From an uncultured Odoribacter sp. (lineage in GTDB: Bacteria; Bacteroidota; Bacteroidia; Bacteroidales; Marinifilaceae): DNA of 64,000 bases. The position numbers were made by a program, and so were the translations under genes. The notes beneath the pieces were generated by a model. It saw only the letters and a program-made list of their open reading frames with translations. It was not told where the DNA came from and made no database searches. Location of the stretch: assembly GCA_910589025.1 (NCBI GenBank), contig CAJURM010000011.1:1-64000 (forward strand). Reading direction: 5' to 3'. The first letter of the stretch is position 1, and the number at the start of each line of letters is the position of its first letter. Shown piece after piece: positions 41,903 to 50,648 of this stretch.

Positions 41903-42346
41903 TTATTTCATGCTCTTCAGATTGAGGGCATAAAGTACAATGAAGAGAATCGCCCAGAAGGCTGCCCCCCAAATAGCCCACTGTCCGCCCATCAAGCCGG
42001 GGAGCACAACAATCAATACCTGTGCCAGGGTATACAGATAGAATCCCATGCGTTTGAGTTGAAACATCAGGATTGCACCCGTCAGGCTCAAAATGCTAAG
42101 CACTAACTGATAAGGAGCCAGTTTGCTTGCCAGCATAAAAGACGCTGTCATTTCCTCCGCCTTTTCTTCCCCCAATATCTCCGCAAATTGCAGCGACATT
42201 CCGTCCATGAAAGAAGAGGGCATAAACAATACCGCCAGTTCGGATAATATCGAAAAGCCTGCTCCGATAAAAGTCAGGATACACAATACGGTCAGAAAAG
42301 CAGTGCGTTTGTTCGGCTGTTTTTCTTCTTCAAAAGGATTTTCCAT
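41903..42346 (-). CDS. Four-TM membrane protein of unknown function
   Basis: 147 aa with four hydrophobic segments (FLTVLCILTFIGAGFSILSEL; LAPYQLVLSILSLTGAILMF; FYLYTLAQVLIVVLPGLMGG; WAIWGAAFWAILFIVLYAL) and a short charged N-terminus (MENPFEEEKQPNKRT). This resembles DUF4064-like membrane proteins widespread in Bacteroidota, for which no function is known. Monocistronic, divergent from glyA. Confidence 0.75.
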   Translation of the reverse strand: MENPFEEEKQPNKRTAFLTVLCILTFIGAGFSILSELAVLFMPSSFMDGMSLQFAEILGEEKAEEMTASFMLASKLAPYQLVLSILSLTGAILMFQLKRMGFYLYTLAQVLIVVLPGLMGGQWAIWGAAFWAILFIVLYALNLKSMK

Positions 42347-42420
42347 AGTTTTATTTGTTTTAAGATTCCTGTCAAAAGTAAATAAAAATAAAAAAAGGGG
42401 AAAGTAATTGTCTGCAAAAG

Positions 42421-42452
42421 TTTGTTAAGTACAAGGGAATGCCCTAAATTTG
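42421..42452 (+). promoter_or_regulatory. glyA promoter
   Basis: TTTG at 42421-42424, a 20-base spacer, TAAATTTG at 42445-42452; the ATG is 32 bases further on. Both elements match the phylum consensus. Confidence 0.7.
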
Positions 42453-42483
42453 AGGAAAAATTTATACTAAAAACAATACTCCT

Positions 42484-43764
42484 ATGGAAAGAGATACCAA
42501 AATCTTTGATTTGATTGCCCAGGAATGTCAGCGCCAGAAAGAAGGCATTGAGCTGATTGCTTCTGAAAACTTTGTCAGTGACGAAGTCATGCAAGCAATG
42601 GGTTCCTGTATGACAAACAAATATGCAGAAGGTTATCCCGGTGCCCGCTATTACGGCGGCTGCCAGATTGTTGACCAATCGGAACAACTGGCCATTGACC
42701 GGGCCTGTAAACTGTTCGGGGCCGAGTATGCCAACGTACAGCCTCACTCCGGAGCACAAGCCAACGCCGCCGTATTTTTCGCCTGTATGAAACCCGGCGA
42801 TACGTATTTAGGATTGGATTTGGCACACGGCGGACACCTCTCCCACGGTTCTCCCGTCAACCTGTCGGGCATCAACTATCATCCGATAGCCTATCACGTT
42901 AAAGAAGACACCGGATTGGTCGATTACGACGAAATGGAAAAGCTGGCCTTGGAACATAAACCTAAAATGATTGTTGCCGGTGCTTCCGCTTATTCCAGGG
43001 ACTGGGACTACAAACGCATGCGCGAGATTGCCGACAAAGTGGGGGCTTTACTGATGTATGACATGGCACATCCCGCCGGATTGATTGCCAAAGGCCTGTT
43101 AAACAATCCGTTTGACTATTGCCACATCGTAACCACCACCACCCATAAAACCTTACGCGGCCCGCGGGGAGGTATGATTCTGTTACCGAAAGATTTTCCC
43201 AATCCCTGGGGATTGACGACACCGAAAGGCGAAATCAAAATGATGTCGCAAGTCATCAACTTTGCCGTATTCCCCGGCCAGCAAGGCGGTCCGCTGGAGC
43301 ATGTGATTGCTGCCAAAGCCGTGGCATTCCATGAAGCCCTTTCCGACTCTTACCTGGAATATGCGAAACAAGTGCAGAAAAATGCCAAGGTCATGGCCAA
43401 GGCCTTTATGGACAAAGGATATAAAGTGGTGTCGGGAGGTACTGACAACCATTGCATGCTGATCGACTTACGCACGAAATTTCCGGAACTGACAGGCAAG
43501 AAAGCCGAGAACACTTTAGTGAAAGCGGACATTACCATCAACAAAAACATGGTACCCTTCGACAGCCGTTCTCCTTTCCAGACATCCGGTATCCGCGTGG
43601 GGACACCGGCCATAACCACCCGGGGTCTGAAAGAAAACGACATGATAGTCATCGTAGACCTGATCGACCGGATATTATCCAACATTGACGACGAAAACAC
43701 CATTGCACAAGTGAAGAAAGAAGTCAATGCCATGATGAATCCGCGCCCCATGTTTGCCTGGTAA
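42484..43764 (+). CDS. glyA: Serine hydroxymethyltransferase
   Basis: 426 aa. It converts serine and tetrahydrofolate to glycine and methylene-tetrahydrofolate. Conserved features: IELIASENFVS at the start, EGYPGARYYGGC, the AHGGHLSHG block and the PLP-lysine region TTTTHKTLRGPRGG. Length and motifs are standard. Monocistronic, with its own promoter and terminator. Confidence 0.98.
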   Translation: MERDTKIFDLIAQECQRQKEGIELIASENFVSDEVMQAMGSCMTNKYAEGYPGARYYGGCQIVDQSEQLAIDRACKLFGAEYANVQPHSGAQANAAVFFACMKPGDTYLGLDLAHGGHLSHGSPVNLSGINYHPIAYHVKEDTGLVDYDEMEKLALEHKPKMIVAGASAYSRDWDYKRMREIADKVGALLMYDMAHPAGLIAKGLLNNPFDYCHIVTTTTHKTLRGPRGGMILLPKDFPNPWGLTTPKGEIKMMSQVINFAVFPGQQGGPLEHVIAAKAVAFHEALSDSYLEYAKQVQKNAKVMAKAFMDKGYKVVSGGTDNHCMLIDLRTKFPELTGKKAENTLVKADITINKNMVPFDSRSPFQTSGIRVGTPAITTRGLKENDMIVIVDLIDRILSNIDDENTIAQVKKEVNAMMNPRPMFAW

Positions 43765-43783
43765 GCCGTTCGGATAAAACAAC

Positions 43784-43820
43784 AAAACCGGAAGATGTAT
43801 ACACATACTTCCGGTTTTTT
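43784..43820 (+). terminator. glyA terminator
   Basis: AAAACCGGAAG/CTTCCGGTTTT around ATGTATACACATA, followed by T. It may also serve the convergent serine hydrolase gene at 43836. Confidence 0.9.
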
Positions 43821-43835
43821 GTATTCCAACCGCCC

Positions 43836-44996
43836 TTATTGTTCCAGTATCTTAAAGGCTATATCCAAATAGCGGGTTATATCGATGGTCATTTCCCGGT
43901 CATAAACATCGCTCCGCTTATGTCCCAACCGCACCACTATCGCCTTTTTCTGAGGAATGGCAAAAATATATTGTCCGCCGAGTCCCCGGAAAGCGGGAAA
44001 CTCCATGCCACGGTAGTGCATAATCCAAATCTGAAAACCGTAATAATTTAAAGGTCCGTCACCGAACTCATTCTCCAGGTAGGCCGCCGGAGCAATAGCC
44101 TCCTGCATATATTCCGGAGAAATCAGTTGGCGCCCGTTCCAGTCTCCGTTGCGGAGAATCAAACGGGCAAAACGGGCCACATCCCGCGCCGTGGTGTTAA
44201 AACAACAATAGGCTTTCTCATCTCCCCCTTTCCGGTCGAGGTTCCACAAAGCATCGGTACAGGCCTGCATGGGCTGCCACAGCTTCTCCTGTGCATAATC
44301 ACTGACCGTCCGCCCGGTGGCCGCTTCCAGAAGCAAGGACAGGACCTGGGTATCTCCGCTCTTGTACGAATAGCGCTTCCCCGGGTCTTCCGTAACCTCC
44401 AGATTCATGACCAGCTCCCGGATATTGTCACCGTAATAAGCCTGGGTAGTCTTGGAAAACAGGCTGGTATATGCCTCGTCCCAGTTCAATCCGGAACTCA
44501 TGGTCAGCAGGTTTCGCACCGTCACTTCCGATTTCCTTCCTTCCCGAAATTCGGGCAGATAGAGAGACACTTTGTCATCCAGGCTCCTGATATAGCCTTC
44601 ATCGCGGGCGATTCCTACCAGCAGGCCGACAATACTCTTGGTGGCGGAAAAGAGATTGGAGAGCGTGAAGGGAGTCCAACTGTCGCGGTATTCTTCATAC
44701 ACGACGCTGTCGTTCCGGATAACGAGGAAAGCTACAGTGCCGTACTCGTCCAAATAGGCGCTGTCGGCAGCATCCAGCCGATAGCGGTTATAGTGTTGCG
44801 CTTCCGGCCATTCCCAGCAACTATCCGCTTTCGCAACGACATTCGACTCAAACAGGTAGGTGTCGGATATATCCGGATACCAATGAATCAATGCTTCGCG
44901 CATATACACCGGCATCACCAAAAAGGCAAGTGCCACCAGAAACAATATGCCGGAAGAGATTTGCTGCCAGCGGGGTATTTTTCTTTGTTTTTTCAT
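43836..44996 (-). CDS. Serine hydrolase, beta-lactamase class C/penicillin-binding fold
   Basis: 386 aa from the ATG at 44996, which leaves 10 bases to the coaD stop; an in-frame ATG at 45029 would overlap coaD. A single N-terminal hydrophobic segment (ISSGILFLVALAFLVMPVYM) anchors or exports it. The S-x-x-K motif is in FSATKSIVG; a YxS motif (YSYKSGD) and a late GLGGQYIFAIP stretch complete the class C beta-lactamase/esterase fold. The substrate could be a peptide or ester; beta-lactam hydrolysis cannot be inferred. Confidence 0.88.
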   Translation of the reverse strand: MKKQRKIPRWQQISSGILFLVALAFLVMPVYMREALIHWYPDISDTYLFESNVVAKADSCWEWPEAQHYNRYRLDAADSAYLDEYGTVAFLVIRNDSVVYEEYRDSWTPFTLSNLFSATKSIVGLLVGIARDEGYIRSLDDKVSLYLPEFREGRKSEVTVRNLLTMSSGLNWDEAYTSLFSKTTQAYYGDNIRELVMNLEVTEDPGKRYSYKSGDTQVLSLLLEAATGRTVSDYAQEKLWQPMQACTDALWNLDRKGGDEKAYCCFNTTARDVARFARLILRNGDWNGRQLISPEYMQEAIAPAAYLENEFGDGPLNYYGFQIWIMHYRGMEFPAFRGLGGQYIFAIPQKKAIVVRLGHKRSDVYDREMTIDITRYLDIAFKILEQ

Positions 44997-45006
44997 CAGG
45001 CCATCT

Positions 45007-45501
45007 TTATTTTCCGAAAGTTTCTTCACATTTCCGCAAATCGTCCGTCGACAACTTGGCCGGCAGGAACTGATCTACATTTCCGCCGTTCATATACACA
45101 TTTCTCACAATGGTAGAACTGATAAACGTATGGACGGTGGAAGTCAGAATAAACACGGTCTCCACGTCCGCATCCATAGCCCGGTTCGCCTGTCCGACAG
45201 CACGTTCATACTCAAAATCGGCTGCCGTCCTCAAGCCCCGGATGATGGCATGGGCTTTCATCTCCCGGCAAAAATCAACGGTCAATCCCGAATAGGCCGC
45301 CACCTCCACCCGGTCGGTATGCCGGAACACTTTTTTTATCAGTTCCACCCGGCAGTTCACATCCAGAAATTCCTTTTTCAGGGCGTTCACTCCGACGGCA
45401 ATAATAATCTTATCAAACACTTTCAGTCCGCGGTTGACAATCTCTTCGTGTCCGATGGTAAACGGGTCAAAAGAGCCCGGAAATATTGCTATTCTTTCCA
45501 T
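45007..45501 (-). CDS. coaD: Pantetheine-phosphate adenylyltransferase
   Basis: 164 aa, typical. It joins ATP and 4'-phosphopantetheine in CoA synthesis. The nucleotidyltransferase motif TIGH is in FPGSFDPFTIGHEEIV; further blocks are RGLRTAADFEYERAV and the C-terminal FISSTIVRN. It begins 257 bases from the oadA-type gene on the opposite strand and is upstream of the serine hydrolase on the same strand. Confidence 0.97.
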   Translation of the reverse strand: MERIAIFPGSFDPFTIGHEEIVNRGLKVFDKIIIAVGVNALKKEFLDVNCRVELIKKVFRHTDRVEVAAYSGLTVDFCREMKAHAIIRGLRTAADFEYERAVGQANRAMDADVETVFILTSTVHTFISSTIVRNVYMNGGNVDQFLPAKLSTDDLRKCEETFGK

Positions 45502-45716
45502 AATTTTCCACTAAATACTCCGGGACTTTCCGCTCTCCCGGATTCCTTTTCTTTCAGGTTTGCAAACATAGCCAATCATACGTTATAAAAGAAAGAAATA
45601 GGCCAAAAAGTCGGAATTTGGTTTTAATTTAAAACCAGATACTCTCCAGGGAAAACAAATAGCGATTTTTTTCCATAATTTTCTTTGAATCCGATACAGG
45701 ATATCGGTTTATTTAA

Positions 45717-45724
45717 TAAGTTTG
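45717..45724 (+). promoter_or_regulatory. -7 promoter element of the carboxyltransferase gene
   Basis: TAAGTTTG, 35 bases before the ATG at 45759. The rest of the 45502-45758 gap shows no gene. Confidence 0.5.
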
Positions 45725-45758
45725 TAGAAGCAAAAAATAAAACTAAACACAATAAATT

Positions 45759-47606
45759 ATGTCACAAAAACTTTTAATCCGGGATCTTACCCTGCGCGAC
45801 GGACAGCAGTCTTCCTTTGCCACCCGAATGACTCAGCAACAAATCGACCGGGTATTACCTTTTTATAAAGATGCAAATTTCTATGCGATGGAAGTCTGGG
45901 GCGGTGCAGTGCCCGACTCCGTGATGCGCTATCTGAATGAAAATCCGTGGGACCGTCTGGAAAAAATCAAAGCCGCCGTAGGCAATGTGTCCAAACTGAC
46001 CGCTTTATCACGGGGCCGTAATTTATTCGGTTATGCCCCTTATACGGACGAAATCATCGACGGTTTCTGCCGCAATTCCATCGAGTCCGGTTTGGGCATC
46101 ATGCGTATTTTCGATGCGCTGAACGATGTGAACAACGTAAAATCAACCGTGAAATACGTAAAGCAGTATGGCGGTATGGCCGATTGTGCCGTGTGTTACA
46201 CGATTGACCCCAAATACCCGAAACTCAGCTTTTTTGACAAACTGAGAGACAAGAAAAACCCGGCTCCGGTATTCACCAACGAATACTTTTTAGACAAGGC
46301 GAAACAAATGGCAGCTTTGGGTGCCGACATGATTACCATCAAGGACATGAGCGGCTTGATTCAGCCGTCCAGAATTGCCGAATTAATTCCGTTATTCAAG
46401 AAACACCTTTCCATTCCCATCGATTTCCACACCCACTGTACTCCCGGCTACGGCTTGGGCGCCGTGTTAATGGCCATCATCAAGGGAGTAGACGTCGTGG
46501 ATACCAATATCTGGAACTTCGCCGGCGGTACGGGAGCGCCCGCTATTGAACTGGTATACATCTTCTGTAAGAAATTAGGCGTTGAGCTGGATGTCAATAT
46601 GGAAGCGGTAGCTAAAATCAACCAGGAGCTGTACGGCATCCGGAAAGAGCTGGAAGCCGTGGACGCTACCAAACAATTCCCGAATCCGTTTAACCCGCTG
46701 ACAGACACACTGCCTGCCCACATCGACAAAGAGTTTGACAAGGCTATCGAAGCAGCCCGCAACAACAATGAAGAGGCATTGCTGAACGCCTGCCACGCCA
46801 TCGAGGCCTATTTCAATTTCCCGAAACCCAATGAGCTAGTAAAGAAAGCCGAAGTGCCGGGAGGTATGTACAGCAACATGGTAGCCCAGCTGAAACAGCT
46901 GAACTCGATGGACATCCTGGAAAAAGCCATGGAATTGATTCCGACGGTGCGTCTGGCTGCCGGTCTTCCTCCGTTGGTAACCCCGACGAGCCAGATTGTA
47001 GGTGCCCAAGCCGTTAACTGCGCCCTGGACATCAAAGCCGGCAAACCGATGTACAGCAATGTATCCAACCAGTTTGTCAATTTAGTGAAAGGCGAATACG
47101 GAAAAACTCCGGTGCCTGTTGACCCGGAATTCCGTCTGAAAATTGCCGGTACGCGGGAAGAAATTCCTTACGACACGTCCAAATACCAGATGCAGCCTAA
47201 TCCGACCTTACCGGAAGCCGGCGGCGTAAAACTGGCTGAAAACGAAAAAGAAGTCCTGCTGCTCGAACTGTTCCCGCAGGTAGCCAAAAACTTCCTCACC
47301 AAACAGAAAGAAGCCCGCTACCAGGCAGAACACAAGGAGGAAGAGGTGAAACAAGAAGCCAGTCAGGAAGTAAAAGAAGAACCGATCACCGGGAAAGTGG
47401 TGGAAGCTCCCATGCCGGGTAGTATTTTCAAACTGCAGGTGCAAGTAGGCGACACGGTAAGTAAAGGACAGTCGGTTATCATTCTGGAAGCCATGAAGAT
47501 GGAAAACAACATCGCTTCGGATTATGCCGGAAAGGTAAAACGTATCTTTGTCAAAGAAGGCATGTCCGTTCAGGCCGGAGCCAAACTGATTGAAATCGAA
47601 GTCTGA
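45759..47606 (+). CDS. Biotin-dependent carboxyltransferase (oxaloacetate decarboxylase alpha / pyruvate carboxylase subunit B type)
   Basis: 615 aa. An HMGL-like carboxyltransferase domain (residues ~4-290) starts LIRDLTLRDGQQS and contains the metal-binding HTHCTPG motif. The conserved PYC_OADA domain follows (~310-480), and a C-terminal biotinyl domain (~545-615) contains EAMKMEN with the biotinylated Lys in the third-last position of that motif. The beta/gamma membrane subunits of a Na+-pumping decarboxylase and a separate biotin carboxylase are not nearby, so this could be part of a decarboxylase or of a two-subunit pyruvate carboxylase. Monocistronic. Confidence 0.9.
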   Translation: MSQKLLIRDLTLRDGQQSSFATRMTQQQIDRVLPFYKDANFYAMEVWGGAVPDSVMRYLNENPWDRLEKIKAAVGNVSKLTALSRGRNLFGYAPYTDEIIDGFCRNSIESGLGIMRIFDALNDVNNVKSTVKYVKQYGGMADCAVCYTIDPKYPKLSFFDKLRDKKNPAPVFTNEYFLDKAKQMAALGADMITIKDMSGLIQPSRIAELIPLFKKHLSIPIDFHTHCTPGYGLGAVLMAIIKGVDVVDTNIWNFAGGTGAPAIELVYIFCKKLGVELDVNMEAVAKINQELYGIRKELEAVDATKQFPNPFNPLTDTLPAHIDKEFDKAIEAARNNNEEALLNACHAIEAYFNFPKPNELVKKAEVPGGMYSNMVAQLKQLNSMDILEKAMELIPTVRLAAGLPPLVTPTSQIVGAQAVNCALDIKAGKPMYSNVSNQFVNLVKGEYGKTPVPVDPEFRLKIAGTREEIPYDTSKYQMQPNPTLPEAGGVKLAENEKEVLLLELFPQVAKNFLTKQKEARYQAEHKEEEVKQEASQEVKEEPITGKVVEAPMPGSIFKLQVQVGDTVSKGQSVIILEAMKMENNIASDYAGKVKRIFVKEGMSVQAGAKLIEIEV

Positions 47607-47630
47607 TTCGACTTATTTTCTAATTATAAT

Positions 47631-47662
47631 CCATAAGGCTGGGAGGCCTTATGGATTTTTAT
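47631..47662 (+). terminator. Terminator after the carboxyltransferase gene
   Basis: CCATAAGGC/GCCTTATGG, 9-bp perfect stem with loop TGGGAG, followed by ATTTTTATTT. Confidence 0.85.
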
Positions 47663-47677
47663 TTGGCTTCTTCTCTG

Positions 47678-48082
47678 CTAAACAAATACCGGGAACCCGA
47701 TTTCTTCATTCCGGGCATCCACTGACGCGCGGATGTCTTTTTCCGGTTCTCCTGCCATTTCCGCCTGTATGGCTGCATTATTAATGCGTGCAAACTGATG
47801 TCCGCTGCGAAAATCTTCATACCGTTCCTCCACCATCTCCGCAAAACGGGCACAACGTCCCTCCTCTCCCAACTCGTCAAATTCCTCTTCCGTTTCTTCC
47901 AGCAAATCCAGTATGAACTCAGCAGCCCAACTGCCCAGTTCCCTCTCTTTGTTCCAATCGGGGTTATAGCGGTTCAACACGCCTATCACTTCTTTCAGAT
48001 ATGCCGTCTCCCCCCACTCTTCATACACCTGCATGATTTCCTCGTTTTCAGCATAACCGGCTAACTGTTCTTTCCAATTCAT
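47678..48082 (-). CDS. Uncharacterised acidic 134-aa protein
   Basis: 134 aa from the ATG at 48082 (MNWKEQLAGYAENEEIM); an in-frame ATG lies 18 bases upstream. Not recognised. It is strongly acidic (LDLLEETEEEFDELGEEG), mostly predicted helical, and has no signal peptide or membrane segment. It lies 59 bases downstream of the TlpA-like gene on the same strand. It converges with the carboxyltransferase gene. Confidence 0.65.
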   Translation of the reverse strand: MNWKEQLAGYAENEEIMQVYEEWGETAYLKEVIGVLNRYNPDWNKERELGSWAAEFILDLLEETEEEFDELGEEGRCARFAEMVEERYEDFRSGHQFARINNAAIQAEMAGEPEKDIRASVDARNEEIGFPVFV

Positions 48083-48141
48083 TTCTGTTATAATTTTCAA
48101 ATGCTTGCGACTTTCAAAAATAATAAAAAACTTTATGCGGC

Positions 48142-48717
48142 TTACTCCTGTTGTGAAAACAACTTTATCATTTTCTCTTCCAATTTCCGAACCGCTATCC
48201 GGGCTTTTTCCGGTTCAACCGAAGCTCCGCATTTTATCAAAACGATTTTTCCCTGTGTATCTGTAATGATATTGGTAGGAAAACCATCATTGAAATTAAG
48301 GCGATAACTTTCCGCATCGGATAACGGGCAAACAGGATAAGGGATATGAAGTTTACGCACACATTTTTCTGCGTCTTCCGGATATTCCCGAACGAAAGAA
48401 AGCAACTGAAATTCCGGATGATTCTGGTATTTCAGATACAAGTCATTCAGTGCAGGCATTTCTGCCATACACGGTGCACAAGATTCAAACCAAAAATTAA
48501 TCAGCGTGACTTTTCCGCGCAACTCTTTCTCTGTAACCGTGTCTCCCGACAACGTAACTACCTTAAAAGCAGGGTAATCCGTCCCATATTTCGACTGCCG
48601 GACACTATCACGCCTTTTTTCAAACTTTTTAATGCGTTCATCCTCACTGATCGTATTCTGCCCATACAATATAACGAAAGAAAACAAAACCAGAATAGTT
48701 AAAATCGTCCTTTTCAT
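48142..48717 (-). CDS. TlpA/ResA-type thioredoxin-like protein
   Basis: 191 aa. An N-terminal signal (TILTILVLFSFVILYGQ) exports it to the periplasm, and residues ~50-190 are a thioredoxin-like domain. The active-site motif is CAPC in NFWFESCAPCMAEMPAL, with DGFPTNIITDTQGKIV further on providing the cis-Pro loop. Such proteins reduce disulphides of cytochrome c or other periplasmic clients. It is probably first of a two-gene unit with the acidic protein at 47678. Confidence 0.9.
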   Translation of the reverse strand: MKRTILTILVLFSFVILYGQNTISEDERIKKFEKRRDSVRQSKYGTDYPAFKVVTLSGDTVTEKELRGKVTLINFWFESCAPCMAEMPALNDLYLKYQNHPEFQLLSFVREYPEDAEKCVRKLHIPYPVCPLSDAESYRLNFNDGFPTNIITDTQGKIVLIKCGASVEPEKARIAVRKLEEKMIKLFSQQE

Positions 48718-48827
48718 ATTCTTCCTGAATTTAATAGCAAAAATAGTAAAATCCGAACAGAGCGGTGTTACCCGTCGCTATATTCTCCTCAGAAGAGAGG
48801 GGACACGGCTATATCACGACTTTTTCA

Positions 48828-48835
48828 TATATTTG
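48828..48835 (+). promoter_or_regulatory. -7 promoter element of the NlpC/P60 gene
   Basis: TATATTTG, only 21 bases before the ATG at 48856, giving a leader of roughly 14 bases. Confidence 0.55.
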
Positions 48836-48855
48836 CAGACGGATTGGAGTTTTTT

Positions 48856-49371
48856 ATGAGAAATATTGTTTTATTGTGTATTGTCTGTGCGGGATTTTTG
48901 TTCGGTTCGTGCAGCAGCAGCCGTCATATCGGCAAAAGTTCCTCTGCCGGGCAAGTTTCGGAGAAATTGGGTTTCCCCGTCTCAAAGAAAGACCGTCAGC
49001 TCCCGCTGTATACAGAAGCTGTCCACTGGCTGGGAGTGCCTTATAAATACGGAGGGAACACATCCAAGGGAGTGGACTGTTCGGGGTTGGTGTGTAACAT
49101 CTACCGGAAAGTATACGGGCAGAAACTGGAACGTACCGTGGCAGGCATGTATAAAAAGAATTGCCGGAAGATTTCGCGCAACGCTCTCCGACCGGGTGAC
49201 CTGGTCTTTTTCAATACCGCCAAGACAAAAAAATCCATCAGTCATGTCGGTATTTTCCTGAAGGGCAATACGTTCATACACGCCACGACTCACAGCGGCG
49301 TACGCCTCAGCACGCTGGATGAAACCTATTACAAAAAACGCTGGATCAGCGGAGGGAAAGTAAAAAAATAG
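48856..49371 (+). CDS. NlpC/P60 family lipoprotein (C40 peptidase)
   Basis: 171 aa from the ATG at 48856 (a TTG 12 bases upstream is also in frame). A lipobox ends in FGSC (Cys17). The NlpC/P60 domain occupies residues ~45-171: catalytic Cys75 in GVDCSGLVCNIYRK, His in ISHVGIFLKGN, and a third polar residue in FIHATTHSGV. It cuts the D-Glu-mDAP bond of peptidoglycan stems. Monocistronic; it faces the thioredoxin gene. Confidence 0.93.
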   Translation: MRNIVLLCIVCAGFLFGSCSSSRHIGKSSSAGQVSEKLGFPVSKKDRQLPLYTEAVHWLGVPYKYGGNTSKGVDCSGLVCNIYRKVYGQKLERTVAGMYKKNCRKISRNALRPGDLVFFNTAKTKKSISHVGIFLKGNTFIHATTHSGVRLSTLDETYYKKRWISGGKVKK

Positions 49372-49387
49372 CCCCCGGCATGCGCTT

Positions 49388-49693
49388 TTAAAGGTGTTTT
49401 TCTATCCATGCCTGTAAAGCGGCAGCCTCCATGAGTCCGCTTTGCCTCCACACGATGTCGCCTTTTTTATACAACACCAGCGTCGGTACGGATTGTATCT
49501 GCAAGGCGTTGACCAATTGCCGGTTTGTTCCCCCGTCCACGTCTATTTTAATCACGTGTATGCGGTCGCCCATCCGGTCTTTCAACTCTTCCAAAACAGG
49601 GTGCATCGCTTTGCAAGGACCGCACCAGGTAGCAAAAAAATCAACCAGCACGGGCTTTTCGCCTTTTATCAAATCGTCAAATTTTTCCATCAC
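49388..49693 (-). CDS. trxA: Thioredoxin
   Basis: 101 aa, classic thioredoxin length with no signal peptide. Active site CGPC in FFATWCGPCKAMHPVLEEL, and cis-Pro in QSVPTLVLYKKG. It reduces cytoplasmic disulphides. It converges with the NlpC/P60 gene. Confidence 0.94.
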   Translation of the reverse strand: MMEKFDDLIKGEKPVLVDFFATWCGPCKAMHPVLEELKDRMGDRIHVIKIDVDGGTNRQLVNALQIQSVPTLVLYKKGDIVWRQSGLMEAAALQAWIEKHL

Positions 49694-49761
49694 TTTTCTT
49701 TCTGTTTCTCATTCCGTTTCTCCTGTATATACTCCCTTCCGGCAGGATAAGTTACAGGAAT

Positions 49762-49790
49762 AAAAAACGCTGCCCGTCAGGCAGCGTTTC
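49762..49790 (-). terminator. lpx operon terminator
   Basis: AAACGCTGCC/GGCAGCGTTT around CGTCA, with six T on the minus strand. Lies just beyond the lpxA stop codon and ends the lpxD-lpxC/fabZ-lpxA transcript. Confidence 0.88.
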
Positions 49791-49808
49791 TTATCTTCCA
49801 TTCCCGTA

Positions 49809-50588
49809 TTATCCGAGATAGCCTTTCATGATGCCCCGTTTACTGTTGCGGACAAACATGATAATTTCGTCCCGTTCTTTGGAGGCGGGCATTTCCGCTT
49901 CGATCCGTTCAATGGCATCCGAATTGTTCAGTCCGGATTGGTATAAAATACGGTAGATATCCTGTATCTCGTTTATCTTCTCATTGGAAAACTCCCGGCG
50001 GCGCAGACCGATGGAGTTCACTCCCGCATAAGAAAGCGGCAGCCGTCCGGCTTTCACATAGGGAGGTACGTCTTTTCCTATCAGGGAACCGCCCTGTATC
50101 ATCACATGTTTTCCGATGTGGACAAACTGATGTACGGCAGACATTCCGCCCAGGATAGCAAAATCATCGACAACGACTTCTCCGGCCAACTGGCAGGCAT
50201 TCGTAATGATGCAGTTGTTGCCAATCAGACAGTCATGAGCGATATGCGAGTAAGCCATAATCAGACAGTTGTTGCCAATCTGGGTTACTCCTTTGGCAGC
50301 CGTACCCCGGTTCACGGTAGCACACTCCCTGATGGTCGTGTTATCCCCGATTTTTACAATGGATTTTTCACCTCTGAACTTCAAATCCTGAGGTACTGCT
50401 GAAATGACAGCTCCCGGAAATATCTTACAATTTTTTCCAATATGTGCACCCTCGAGAATCGTAACATTGGAACCGATGCGGGTCCCTTCTTCAATCACCA
50501 CATTCTTATCAATTGTTACAAACGGCTCAATAACCACGTTATCAGCGATCTGAGCTTCCGGATGAACATAGGCTAACGGTTGTTTCAT
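49809..50588 (-). CDS. lpxA: UDP-N-acetylglucosamine acyltransferase
   Basis: 259 aa. First acylation step of lipid A synthesis. The left-handed beta-helix hexapeptide repeats are evident throughout (IADNVVIEPFVTI, IGSNVTILEGAHIG). The catalytic His is in MAYSHIAHDC. The C-terminal helical domain begins at VNSIGLRRREFS. Third gene of the lpxD-lpxC/fabZ-lpxA operon; the gap of 60 bases is the largest in it. Confidence 0.96.
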   Translation of the reverse strand: MKQPLAYVHPEAQIADNVVIEPFVTIDKNVVIEEGTRIGSNVTILEGAHIGKNCKIFPGAVISAVPQDLKFRGEKSIVKIGDNTTIRECATVNRGTAAKGVTQIGNNCLIMAYSHIAHDCLIGNNCIITNACQLAGEVVVDDFAILGGMSAVHQFVHIGKHVMIQGGSLIGKDVPPYVKAGRLPLSYAGVNSIGLRRREFSNEKINEIQDIYRILYQSGLNNSDAIERIEAEMPASKERDEIIMFVRNSKRGIMKGYLG

Positions 50589-50648
50589 TCGTATATTATT
50601 TAGTGAGCAAGTTGGCTGGATCTCTATTTCCAGCCTGCAAATATAATA

